A DNA stretch of 64,000 nucleotides from Adiantum capillus-veneris (Eukaryota; Streptophyta; Polypodiopsida; Polypodiales; Pteridaceae), in the NCBI GenBank assembly GCA_014529385.2, contig CM043950.1, positions 72,508,435 through 72,572,434 of the forward strand, written 5' to 3'. The position numbers and the translations under genes are program-made. The notes under the pieces are model-generated. The model saw only the letters and a list, made by a program, of their open reading frames with translations. It did no database searches and was not told the DNA's origin. The stretch's first letter is position 1, and each line of letters starts with the position of its first letter. Shown here in pieces: positions 23,100-34,099 of the stretch.

Positions 23100-23783
23100 T
23101 CATCCTACACCCGTAAGCTCTATGCAATGTGCAAATCGCTCCAAGGCCAGGTTCTTCGTGAGAGCATCTCTAGGGTTGTTTTCAGTGTGAACCTTGACAA
23201 GCTCAATGCGCTTGCCAGCCAATTCATCTCGTATGACATGGTATCTAACTTCTATGTGTTTTGACTTTGAGTCAAACACCGGATTCTTTGCCAAAGCAAT
23301 GTAACTCTGACTATCACAATGCAGTACTGGAATCTTGTGAGTGACCAAATCTCCCAATAAGCAAGCTAACCATATGGCTTCCTTGCTTGCATCAGATGCA
23401 ACAACATATTTTGCCTCAATAGTAGATGAAGACGTGTAATCTTGGAGAAACAATCTCGAAGAGATAGCCTCTCCAGCAAACATGAACACATAGCCAGAAT
23501 GTGGATCTTCTACGATCCACACAACCCGCATAATCCACATCTCTATAACATACAATAGATGCATCACTATTTTCAAAGTGTAAACACATGCTAGCTGTAC
23601 CCTTTAAGTATTTGAGGATTTTCTTCACGGGTTTTCAATGCTTCTTACCAGGGTTTTCCATATACCTACTAACCACTCCCACTACATGTGCAATGTCTGG
23701 TCTTGTGGCTACCATAACGTACATCAAACTACCAATTGTTGGCACTTTTTCCATTTCCGCTTTCTTAGCAACTTTCTTGAGAG
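23100..23783 (-). pseudogene. Copia RT end and RNase H
   Basis: Minus-strand motifs are VPTIGSLMYVMVATRPDIAH (RT end) and KKILKYLKGTASMCLHF. After a frameshift come GYVFMFAGEAISS, SSSTIEAKYVVASDASKEAI and HIEVRYHVIRD with DALTKNLALERF, the usual C-terminus of Copia polyproteins. Ty3-M interrupts it upstream at 23783. Stops and frameshifts make it non-functional. Confidence 0.85.
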
Positions 23784-24324
23784 TGTCACGGCTAGGGACT
23801 TGCTACACGCCGTGTGCGAGCCACAAAGGCTCCTAGCACACAGTCATACAACAGACAAGCTCACAAGGAAGAATGGTGTGTCACTCACCTTCCTGCGTAG
23901 TTGCGAATGAAGGATTCCCGCGCCGCGAAGAAGAGGGAGACGCTGCTACGCCGCACTCAACCGCCTCGCCGCCGTCGTGCCGCCGCAACGCTCGATCACA
24001 CACACACACTCTCACACGTACACACACACACACACACACAAGGAGATGGTGAAGGAGAAGGTGGAGATGGAGCAAGAGCGGCTTCTATTGCACAATGAGA
24101 GAATGAGTAAAAATTTGGATTATTGGCTTTTATATGAGCTCACCCCATTCACACTTGGGCGCCCATACTTAGCCAACTAACTCCTTGAATATTCCAGTTA
24201 GAGTGCGCCTGTCATCAGTGATCACCCTTACCCTATTCCTATTGGTCCGACAAGCCCGGTACCTGACTCTAAATAATACAACGTTTATAGATCATAGGGT
24301 GTCCGTGTGCCGTGAGGGTTAACA
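23784..24324 (-). repeat. Ty3-M 3' LTR
   Basis: 541 bp, nearly identical to 37973-38545. TATA-like CATATAAAAG lies on the minus strand at about 24135-24127. The (CA) run is about 20 nt here and 38 nt in the other LTR. Confidence 0.9.
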
Positions 24325-24337
24325 TGCCCCCCTTCCT
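24325..24337 (-). promoter_or_regulatory. Ty3-M terminal polypurine tract
   Basis: AGGAAGGGGGGCA directly precedes the 3' LTR start TGTTAACC on the element strand. Confidence 0.85.
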
Positions 24338-26831
24338 GATGTAGATTCCGTCCTTGGAAGCTATCTAGTTGAAGTTCGTTCGTCGAGATGGAAGAGCAAT
24401 CGACATGGATGTGCGTAGCCTTCTTCAATCACTGCAAAATCAAACAACATTGCCACAGTAATTGCATTCTCATATACAATTAAAAATCATATGCAATAGA
24501 CAGACAAATTGATTGGTAACAGAATTTTAGACAATTTGTCAACAATAAACATTAAATTGCAATATAATCAAATGCATAAACAGATGTAAAGGTAAAAAAT
24601 TAAACAAGTCCGGGGTCGCTAATTTAACGTTGTCAGGAGTTTTTTGGAGCAAGGGATTGCGCATATGTACATACCCATGCATGGTGCATCAAATAAAGTA
24701 TTGCCCATTTTCCAGAGCCAGGTGGTTACGTGGGGCCCACATGTGTACAGGTAGGACACCATGTACATAGTGCATCGATTTTCATCGTTACTAGTACCAT
24801 TGTGTTTTTCTACAATAAGCAGGAGTTGGTAGCGCGTAAAACTTCTCGAGGAAGCTATCCGCGGGCCGACGACATGAGGTCAGCAGGTGCGTCAGATGGC
24901 ATCTAGTGGCGTCAGGAGGGCGAACGAGGTCAATATTTGCACGCAGATGAGGACGGACACAACGTGGGTGTTTGCTTGTGAGAATTATGCACAAAGGTTA
25001 TCATGAGGACCTTTTTTTGGGGCCACTTCACATGGTGGCGAGGTGCATTATTGGAAAAAAGCTGAGTGCCAGGTGTGCGAATGATGCAAAAAGGTGACAA
25101 CTATGCACTGCGAGGTCAGTTTTTGGCCTGTAATTCGGGGTCCGTTTGAGGTCATCTAAAAGGCCAAGGGTGCCCAACTAAAAAATCTAAGTGTGAGAAC
25201 TGAAAAAACTGAGAGAAGACCAGAAAAAACGTGGAGAAGAGAGGAGGAACAGCCGCAGGTGTGTTTTTGCCCATTTTGGAGCCTGTTTTGGCTGTAAACT
25301 GCTCATCCGAGGTCGGATTTGAGCACTTTGACATTGTAGACTGGGGTTTTGGGCCGTTCCGGACACGATGGCGCTGTCCATTTTCCCAAATTCCTCACTC
25401 TTTTTCTGCTGTTTTTCTGTGTAAGTTTCTCCTATGAGCGAAGCTTCTGCTCTAGTTTGTGATTGTATTTGGTATCTTTTACCCATATTTTGTGAGCTGT
25501 TTGCCCCATTGGTATTGGCCCAAGCTCATTTGTATCTAAACATAAGAAATTCTCCTCTTTTGAGCTGAGTTTTTGGGTGTGTCTGTGTGTGTGTGTGGAG
25601 TGGGCAAGTGGATAGTCTCTCTCTTCTCACTCCAGAGGTGTGTTTCCTGTCTCGGCCAGGTGTGTTGTGTAAGCCGAGTGGTGCCCCATAGTGTGTGTGT
25701 GTATCTTCCCAAGAGTGTGTGTCGGGTCGTTATAGAGGCGCTGTGTGTGTTTTCATCCCGCTCACAACGTCAAAAGGCACTAGAGCTCGACTATTAATAC
25801 CATGGGTAACTTCTCAATTTTTTCTGGTCAATTAAGTTGTTTAATAGCGAGAGCCAAGTATTTGATGTTCGAGGGCTGACTAGAGGCTATACCTAGAAGA
25901 CCTTGAAGTTAAGCTACGATAAAAGGAATTTCTCATGAAATCATCGCCTAACTGATTACCTTTTCTTTGACCCCCCAAATTCTTTTCACATTGATTCAAT
26001 TTTGATGTGTGTGCTTATTTTGTATGCCTTGGGTTTTTTGCTTTTCAAGGAAAAGCGCCCACACTGGGAACCTCTAGGGCTCTAGTACCATAGGCGATAC
26101 ATGTGAGTGAAGTACCAATTTAAGCAGGGATTTCTCTTCCATCTTAAAATTTTACATTGTGGCACTTTGATTTTTTTGTTTGTTCATTTTCAGCATTTTA
26201 ATTTTGTAACTTTGGGGAGTCATATAACACTGTTACCCTCCCCAGGCTCATCACATTAGTAAACTCCCTTTATAATACTTAAGCTAAAGGTCAATAGGGT
26301 TAAGCCCACTAGAAATCCCTAGTACATTTCACACAATGTTGCCTAAATCGGATTAAGAACCTAAGTAACCATTGCTTATTAGGAAGGCATTCCCCATGGT
26401 ATTAAGACAAGATTTCTAATACCTAGCTTGGTCAAACTAGCTTAGTCGGACTGCTTGATTTTTACACCTAGATAAGTGATTATGACAAAACATTACATTG
26501 AATTAAATGTTTGATACTAAGCAAATGCGCTGAATATTATGCTACCAATCACAATCAAAGCAGACAAACATGGATGCAAAAAGATAAGGGCAATGTTAAT
26601 GGACATAAAACACCTATTTGTGTTGATGGTCGCGCTTGATTTGAAGTGCGAACGAGAGAAAGGTTCCATGAAGTTCCAAATCCTATCAATAGCAACACGC
26701 TCCTCTACACACTAGGAAACAAAAGGAATACCTCCAGGAGGCACATTAGTGGGAAAAGGTACCAACACTTATTGAACACAACAAAAAACATAAGGAACCC
26801 TAACCTAATTATTTGCACTCCCCCTAAAGAG
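24338..26831 (-). other. Ty3-M 3' module, apparently non-coding part
   Basis: 2.5 kb between the small ORF and the terminal polypurine tract. It has GT-rich stretches (25573-25750) but no frame with recognisable motifs. Its role is unknown; it may be a decayed extension of the preceding ORF or 3' untranslated sequence. Confidence 0.45.
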
Positions 26832-27255
26832 TCAAGGGAATAGGATATTGTAGAGGTTGGGGGAAAACCCTAGGGCTAAACCCCTATCCTCGTTGTTGAG
26901 ATAAACAAAGTCATCATCCATGAGACCATATGTGCCATCCGTGTAGTCATGTAAATTTTCTTCTTCATCATAGGTTCCCATGTTTACTAAGAAGGTCACT
27001 AGACGCCTATAGTCATCTTGGTCAAAAGGGTAGGCTTGTGCAATGGGAGAAACGCTCTCTACTAAGTATGGATCAGACGTGGTCAAGAGACGTATCAGCC
27101 ATTCTAACTCCTCAAAATTCCTCTCACATGCTAGCGTACCTATCAAATCCCATTCACATGCAAGCACTCGAAAGACCATGTGAAACATTTGTGAAAAGTA
27201 ACGAGGGTACCTCTCACCCAAGGCAGGAGTGGACTACTCTAGCGTACTAGCCATA
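26832..27255 (-). pseudogene. Unrecognised ORF in the Ty3-M 3' module
   Basis: Minus strand. An ATG at 27255 starts MASTLE, followed by a stop and then an open frame to 26832 (about 130 codons: LGERYPRYFSQMFHMVF, CERNFEELEWLIRLL, YDEEENLHDYTDG). It is acidic and tyrosine-rich in its second half, with no signal peptide or membrane span and no domain I recognise. It sits downstream of an internal polypurine tract and TATA-like box, the position of env-like or additional ORFs in some plant Ty3 elements. The early stop could be a point mutation, or translation could start at MGERYP. Confidence 0.45.
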
Positions 27256-27480
27256 TCTGTACACGCAAATAGATGATGGTTAGAGTGCAAATATTACAAG
27301 GGTCGTGTTCTTGTGCATAATTTGTATTTATTATTTTTTGTTATGGCTCTTGATCTTTTACTTTTTTATCTTGTTTTTGTGAGTATAAGGCTTTATATAT
27401 ACATTCCCTAAGATTGGAGATTGAGAGGTCAGGGAGGAAGGTTGAGAGGGAAGTAAGTGAATGACGGATGTCAGCAAACA
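27256..27480 (-). promoter_or_regulatory. Promoter-like stretch after the Ty3-M internal polypurine tract
   Basis: It starts TGTTTG immediately after the tract, has TATATATAAAG at 27402-27392 about 80 bases in, and precedes the small ORF. It resembles the start of a U3 region. It could drive a separate 3' transcript or be the remnant of an older LTR boundary. Confidence 0.4.
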
Positions 27481-27494
27481 CTCCCCCCTTCCTT
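27481..27494 (-). promoter_or_regulatory. Ty3-M internal polypurine tract
   Basis: AAGGAAGGGGGGAG is identical to 8256-8269 in Ty3-L and shares AGGAAGGGGGG with the terminal tract 3.1 kb further on. Confidence 0.65.
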
Positions 27495-27501
27495 GGGTAG
27501 A

Positions 27502-29469
27502 TCATACTTTTTGGAATGATATCGTCACCTTTTGAAACCAATTGTTCCAAGCTGTTATGGGTAAAGGCTTTAACCAATAGTTTTTGATCACCCTATGTGT
27601 TTCATCTAGTTGCAAGGGTGGTAAGCTACTCTCCCATGATTTTATTTGCAACATTGTTGGAGGTGGTGAATCTACAACGGGGGGTGCAAACTCTTTCTTG
27701 CTTGTATGGATATGTACAATGGTAGGTGGAGGTTGTGTCGAAGCTTCTATTTCCGTATAGGAACTACATGAAGAGCAAGAAGCTTCATTTGATTTTCCTG
27801 TTCCTGAGCTAGGTGGAACAAATCGTTCTTTCTTTGGTACCCAAACTAGCTCTGGAGCAGGTGTGTCGCATTCCGTGATTTTTTCCTTTCCACGATTTTC
27901 AATTTGTTTTGGAGCCATAGGATTGGGTTTACATGGGCCAGGTGACAGGTAAGAGTACAATTTACGTTTGGGCACCCAGATTTGATCATTTCCTTTATAG
28001 TATCCTTGGGATTTGAATAGTTGTTTAGGAATCTAGCGCCACATTTTCTTACATTTCATGGAGCGAGTGGGACGTTTCTTACGAGGCTTCCGTTTTTTAG
28101 AATCAGCCAGGGTTACTAAAGAATCTTTAGGGACCCACTTGTATGCTTTCTTTGTTATATTAGGATGGTTCTTGTGTGTCTCAAGCTTTCTTTCCACTAT
28201 ATCAGTTGAAGATCTATAGAGTTGGGCTATGGGGGCGTATGGTTCAACCTCCTGGACATGCAATGTCTTGGGTTTTATTTCCTTAGGCAATATCTCAGGG
28301 ACTATGGATTGAGTGGTAGGGATAAGAGTTGGTTTTTGCGTTGTGACACCCCCAGTCCCCCAATCAATAGTGCATTTGGTGGCTATCCTCCACGTGCGTC
28401 CTAGGTTTATATTACCCTCCATAGTTCCAGTAGGCATGACCAAAAAGTCTTGAGCTACAATTCCATTGTCATAACTGGCAGAAGTGTGCCAGATCCCAAA
28501 AACCGTAGTTTTTTTCTTGTTGACACCCTTGACTTGGATAATACTCTCAGATAGAGGTGGCTTCCCTAACTGACACCACACCCCATAGGATAGCAGATTA
28601 TATTTAGCACCTGTGTCCAATAAGGCGTTATATAGCACTTTTCCATAGGCACTATTTAACTCAATAGGGTATCGTAGAGGTGTGTCAGAGTCCAACCAAT
28701 CCTCTTCGATTTCCACGTGGAACGCATTTGTGACTCCAAGGTTAGCCTCTCGTTTTTGTCTTATATGTTGTTGTCGCTCCTTAGCCTCAGCTTGAGCTTG
28801 TATCTTCTTTAACTCGGTTTGTGCTTTGGCGGCCTTCTTTTGATGAATGGCCCGTAGTTCTTCGTGGCTTAAAGGATCATAATATCTTTTGAATTTACTC
28901 CCATTGAGGAATCCAATGGTTTCAACTCCATCAAGAGTTTCCACACGAAGGGTACCTTGTGGGGTAATTTCACATACTCTATATGGTCCTTTACCAGCAT
29001 ATTTCAACTTTTTCTTCTCTTTACGTACTCCATACATAAGGACTTTATCACCAACTTTGATGTCCTTGTCCTTCACATGGCGATCAAACCACTTCTTTCT
29101 CCTATCCTTTTCCACAAGAGCATTTTGCACAGCCAACTGTCTCTCTTCGTCTAGTTTTTCTAAGATATACAAACGCTCGGTTAAGGGATTACCATTCCAT
29201 CCTTCTTGCGAAGCTACCCTAAGACTAGGAATGACAAACTCCCAAGGCATAACCGCTTCTTGGCCGTATACCATTTTGAATGGCGTACAATTAATAGCCA
29301 CTTTATAAGCAGTACGATAATCCCATAGAGCAGATGTCAACTTCAAATCCCAATCAGTGCGATGAGCTTCTACCGTCTTGGTTAAAATAGGGATTAGAGT
29401 CTTGTTGGTGCTCTCAGCTTGTCCATTAGCTTGCGGGTAATAAGGTGTAGACTTATGGTGGGATATCAT
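27502..29469 (-). pseudogene. Ty3-M integrase C-terminal part, second protease-like domain (PR2) and W-x-P-K tail
   Basis: One minus-strand frame runs from 29469 to 27502 with a single stop at 28035-28033. It starts within the integrase core, with the catalytic Glu in NGQAESTNKT. It continues through the integrase C-terminus (WFDRHVKDKDIKVGDKVLMY, GPYRV) and a charged Lys/Gln/Glu helix (HEELRAIHQKKAAKAQTELK). Then comes a retropepsin-like segment with an intact motif, YNALLDTGAKYNLLS, near 28620-28575. The tail has KWVPKD, then QGYYKGNDQIWVPKRK just past the stop, and VWVPKKERF. Canonical Ty3 elements carry one protease, upstream of RT. This second one, downstream of integrase, is unusual. 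Confidence 0.75.
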
Positions 29470-30150
29470 AAAGGTCGTGGTAAGCTCTCTTATTACCTCA
29501 TTTATAAAATGGGTACCATTATCACCAACAATTTCAAAAGGGCAACCAATCTTGTGATAATGTTCTCAAAAAGAATCTTAGCTGTTGTCCTCGCGTCAGC
29601 TTTTTGTGAAGGCTTAGCTTCAGCCCACTTTGTTACATAGTCCGTAGCAACTAGAATATATCGAGATTGAGTGTTACGAGCTGCGGGACTAATTGGACCT
29701 ACAAAGTCAAAGCCCCATTTTTCAAATGGTTGGGTTACTTTAATAGGATGTAAGGGCATTCTGTCTTTGCGCTGTGTGGTCTTGTAACGTTGGCACTCAT
29801 CACACCCTTTTGTAAAAAGTGATGCATCCTTAAATAAAGTTGGCCACCAATAGCCTGATTGCAGCACCTTTCTAGCAGTCAGGTCTCCTGAAAAATGTCC
29901 TCCTGCTATGCCCATATGTGCTTCTTGCAAGATATACAAATATTCATCCTCGCCGGCACAACGCCTAAGAATATCGTCCTTGCCTACTCTATACAGAGTT
30001 CTGGCAATCAAACAATAGGGTTCACATTCTTTTACTAGCCTTCGAGCGATATCCTTACGAAGTTCCTTGGGTGGAAAACCATTAACTAAAAAGTTAACAA
30101 TGTTCTCACTCCATTCAGGCATAGTCTCAACCATGAATAGGGAAGTATCG
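29470..30150 (-). pseudogene. Ty3-M integrase, zinc domain and first part of core
   Basis: Minus strand. An H2C2 zinc domain with spacing HX6HX30CX2C (HMGIAGGH ... CDECQ) lies near 29915-29790. The core follows, with WGFDFVGPI (first catalytic Asp) and DYVTKWAEAKP. A frameshift near 29560 separates this from the continuation at 29469. The second catalytic Asp lies in GDNGTHF across that break. All three catalytic residues are present if the shift is ignored. Confidence 0.8.
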
Positions 30151-30152
30151 GG

Positions 30153-31792
30153 TTAGTCATCATCAACTCCTGTAGGGGCTTCACCATTGGGTATGCGAGA
30201 CAAATGATCAGCCATGACGTGCCTTTTACCGGGTCTCACTACAATTGTGAAATCAAACTCCAGAAGAATTAACAACCATCGTGTGATTCTTCCTGTGGAG
30301 CATGGCTTGTTTACCAGATACAACAACGCTTGATGATCCACATAAAATACAAACTTGTTTGCCAGAAGGTAGTAGCGAAATTTCTTTACTGCATAAACCA
30401 TTGCTAAACCTTCTCGCTCTGTAGTGGTGTAGTTCCTTTCAGCATCGTTCAATTGACGCCTTGCAAAGCTAATGGGATAGTCCAATTTATGTTCTCCTGG
30501 TTGAGTGAGAACACACCCAATAGCAAAGTTTGATGCATCAATATGCACATGGAAAATGACATCCCAGTTAGGTGTCCTTAAAATCGGAGCACTTGCTAGT
30601 GTTTTCTTCAATTGTTCATAGGCCTGGTCACACTCTTCAGTCCATTTAAATTCAATGAGAAGCTTGTACAAAGGACGTGCTATCTCAGCGAAAAATAAAA
30701 TAAACCGTCGATAATAACCCACGTGTCCCATAAACCTTTGAACTCCCTTGTAATTGGTTGGTGGTGGTAACTCTAGAATCACTTTAATTTTGCTCTCATC
30801 GGTTGAGATACCATTCTTAGATACTATATGCCCTAAAATAACTCCATGCTTGACCCAAAATTGGCATTTAAACGGGTTCAATGAGATACGATATAACCTA
30901 CACTTTTCAAACACCTTTCACAAACATGATAGATGTTCTTTCCAAGAAGAGTAAACAAAAAGGTCGTCTAAGAAAGCTTCACAAAACTCTCTCAAATATT
31001 CTTTAAAAGCAGTGTTTATTAATCGTTGGAATGTAGCAAGGCAATTGTTAAGCCAAAAGCCATCACAGGAAATGCAAACACGCCAAATTCTGTGATGAAG
31101 GAAGTTTTAGCTTGGTCCTCTAGCGCTATCGTGATTTGGTTGTAGCCTGAGTACCCATCTAGAAAGATATAAGCTTCCTTGCCTGCAACTCTTTCGAGTA
31201 CATGTTCGAAATATGGTAGGGGGTAATGGTCTCTTCTAGTAGCTGCATTAACTTTTTTGAGGTCCACGCACACCCTGAGTTTCCCATTCTTTTTTGGCAC
31301 GATAACTATTGGAGATACCCATTCAGAGTGTTCAATAGGATATATGAGCCCACATTTGATAAGCTTTTCTAGTTCTTCTTGAATGATCTTTGCGTACTTA
31401 GGATTCATCGGGTAGGGTCTTTGTTGTACGGGCCTCGCAGTGCTAATCATAGGGATCGTATGTTGGACCACAGAAGGTGGAACACCTTTCATATCATGGT
31501 ATGTCCAAGCGAATATGTCCTTGAATTCCTTGAGAAGCTCTTTGAGGACGGCCTCTTCAACTTCTGTGAGGTCTTGGGCAATAAAAACAGGTTTTGATTC
31601 TTCTCTGGGGTCGGCTAATTCTATTTCTTTAACTATTGCCGGACCATCATAGATTCCATTATTCCCATCGATAGTTATTCTTTGGGCTTTTGTGTACACA
31701 AACTTTGCTTCCCCTGTGGTGTAAGATTTGAGATGTTCTGTTGTAGGATTCAAATCTGTGGATTCTAGTTGTGCTTTGGTCTGTGCTTCCAT
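30153..31792 (-). pseudogene. Ty3-M reverse transcriptase and RNase H
   Basis: Minus strand. RT starts near 31650 with DIFAWTYHDMKGVPPS, then WVSPIVIVPKKNGKLRVCVD, YIFLDGYSGYNQI and MAFGLT. A frameshift near 31020 precedes the catalytic FLDDLFVYS at about 30970-30945, and a stop follows near 30916. The second frame (30914-30153) has RFMGHVGYYRRFI, then RNase H motifs HVHIDASNFAIGCVL, NYTTTEREGLAMVYA and DHQALLYL, ending MADHLSRI. With two lesions only, the enzyme was intact recently. Confidence 0.85.
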
Positions 31793-31799
31793 TTCTGCT

Positions 31800-33096
31800 T
31801 TCTTGTGTTGTCGAGCTATTCTTGGTTTTGACGCCTCCTTGCTGTGCGGCTCAACTTTGGCTTGTCTATGATCTCTAATTGGGCTATGTCATGGGGTCGT
31901 GGTCTACACCACATAACATTTTGGAGATATTCACCCCAATCGTCTACCAATTTTCGATGAGCATCACATGGTCCTATATAACTGAGCCATTCTGCTGAGG
32001 ATCTCTTCTTTTTTATCCTAGCACGTACATTGGCTCGATATCGACGCCTCTTAAAGTTTTTCTTTTTCTTATTTGAGACGTGCTTTTGATTTGCATTTAG
32101 ATCTGGCTCACTAAAGGAGTCCTCGTTGGTGTCCTCTTCACTCTCGGAGGAGCTATCATCGGTTGATGTGCTCAGTCCTTCCGAATGTTTTGACTCTGAA
32201 CTTGCTCCACTCTCTAATTCATGAGATTCAGAATCCGTTTCACTCTAGGAGTCAGTGTCTGAGTCGTGTTGGTCAAAGTCTTCTATTGAGCTATCGGTGT
32301 CACTGTCAGATTGGTCTACAATTGCCTTGCCCTTAGAAGATGCATGTATGGAACTTATCATGTTCAGAGGTGAAATTTGTGGTACCTCTACCCCCTCTGG
32401 TGTGACCCAAGTGGTTCCTCTATTTCCCCAGGTATCTATGGTTGCAGCTAGGTGTACCCAGTCTACGTTGTCTGATTCCGTCATACCCGGTAACACATCC
32501 ATGTAAGGAGAATCTTGGCCAATGTCTGTATCCTTCTTACAAATGTAACAATATTGTTGTGGGGCCAAGTGAACTGTGGTGTCAGAGCGATGATCAATAA
32601 TGGTTTTACTCCCTAAGGGGTGTACCTTACCAGTCACCAAATCCACTCTAAGGACAGAGTCTTGGAATTGCAAATAGACATGATTTTTAGACCAATCATG
32701 AACCATTTGTGCTTCCCTCATGAATGGTCTTCCTAAAATCATTTCATATGACATAAGGTGTTTAGAGAAATCCATTACAATGAACGTATGTCGTACCTTG
32801 TATCCTAAAACTTTGATCTTAAGATCCTTGAGCATCCCCATAGGTTTGGCTATGGTACCATTTTCCATCTTTACCACAATGTTAGTAACACTGAGGCGGG
32901 GTTTTCCCATGGATTCCCAACAATCTTTTGTAACGATGCTAACTCCCGCACCACCATCAAGAATTCCCTTTATAGTTGATCCCTTGGTAGTGATGGGTAG
33001 GGTCGCATTAGACTCGTCGCCTTCAAAATACTGCCCTAATTCATTCATGGGTACCTCGATCACAGACTCGTGTCCATCTAAGTCAAGTGATTGCAC
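31800..33096 (-). pseudogene. Ty3-M canonical protease (PR1) and acidic linker
   Basis: Minus strand, open from 33096 to 32245. The retropepsin has its active-site triad altered to D-G-G in GILDGGAGVSIV near 32960, whereas Ty3-L and Ty3-R have D-S-G. ILGRPFMREAQMV follows near 32735. After a stop at 32247-32245 the same frame continues as a serine- and acid-rich linker, then a basic KKKKNFKRRRYRAN segment to about 31800, leading into RT. Confidence 0.75.
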
Positions 33097-33146
33097 ATGA
33101 TTTTACTCATCAATCATCATCGAGTCAGGCCTATTTGGTTGCGCAA

Positions 33147-34006
33147 CTACGGTAATCCCGTTCGTAGCTCTCCGTTAAGGAATGCTCGAAGTGCAAGGAA
33201 TAACTCAGGATCTCCATACAACTTTGCTATGATCGTGGTTCGGACCTCAGAAGACATGAAGTCCACTAGTTTGGCAACATTCATTGGCATTTTGCAGGGT
33301 GTAGTTCCTTGACTAGGAACTGGTGAGGATGGAATCTCATATTCCTCAATGGGATCAGGTATTCCTTCGTTAAACATCCTTTCCAACAAGAAAGGACCTC
33401 AGAAGACATGAAGTCCACTAGTTTGGCAACATTCATTGGCATTTTGCAGGGTGTAGTTCCTTGACTAGGAACTGGTGAGGATGGAATCTCATATTCCTTA
33501 ATGGGATCAGGTATTCCTTCGTTAAACATCCTTTCCAACAAGAAAGGTGTATGCTCACTTTCTGATGTCCCATCCTCACTCCCTTCTTGGATGATACTAG
33601 GTATGGCTAATGGTCTATTGTTCATGTGGGGTGGATGAACTTGCGTGGGAAACACTGTGTCATGAATTTTGACATGCATGGGTTCTGGTTCTAGTTTCCT
33701 TTGAGTCTCCTCCGCTAAACCTCTTAGATGTTTCACCTGCTCAATCTTGTCTACTGGGTTTGGGTACATCCCAATCTTCTTTTTACGATTCTTCCCTTTT
33801 TGCCCCTGCGGTTTATCTTGGGGGTCTTGGATTGGATTTGGAAACACTTGTGGTGTTTTCAGAGGCTCTTTATGGTTTTCTCTTATTCGGTTTTCATTTG
33901 GTTCCATGTTACGGTTTTCTTTGTCGGTCTTTCCCTTTGTGGTATTGGTTCTAGTCTCCATTGTCTCGATTGAATCTGAATCATCCTCGACGTCATTCAT
34001 ATACAC
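33147..34006 (-). pseudogene. Ty3-M gag-protease linker, broken by tandem duplication
   Basis: Minus-strand frame MYMNDVEDDSDSIETMETR onward, rich in Lys, Asn, Pro and Gln, with no recognised domain. It is thrown out of frame by the 152-bp tandem duplication at 33242-33545. The correct continuation (NVAKLVDFMSSEVRTTIIAK) is in the other frame down to 33147. Confidence 0.6.
33242..33545. repeat. 152-bp tandem duplication in Ty3-M
   Basis: GGACCTCAGAAGACATGAAG starts at 33242 and at 33394. The two units differ at about one base (CCTCAATGGG versus CCTTAATGGG). 152 is not a multiple of three, so it disrupts the frame. Confidence 0.9.
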
Positions 34007-34099
34007 GGGGTCATCTCCTGCTCCTATGTTTGTTTTGGAACTTCGCTTTGAATTTCCCGTATTCTGCGACCTCTTCCTTCGTGTCTTCTTTTTGTTTGC

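Noticed and set aside
23901-24180. Overlapping ORFs in both strands of the Ty3-M LTR
   Set aside because: They lie inside an LTR and read through a CA microsatellite. The same frames recur in the other LTR at 37929-38335.
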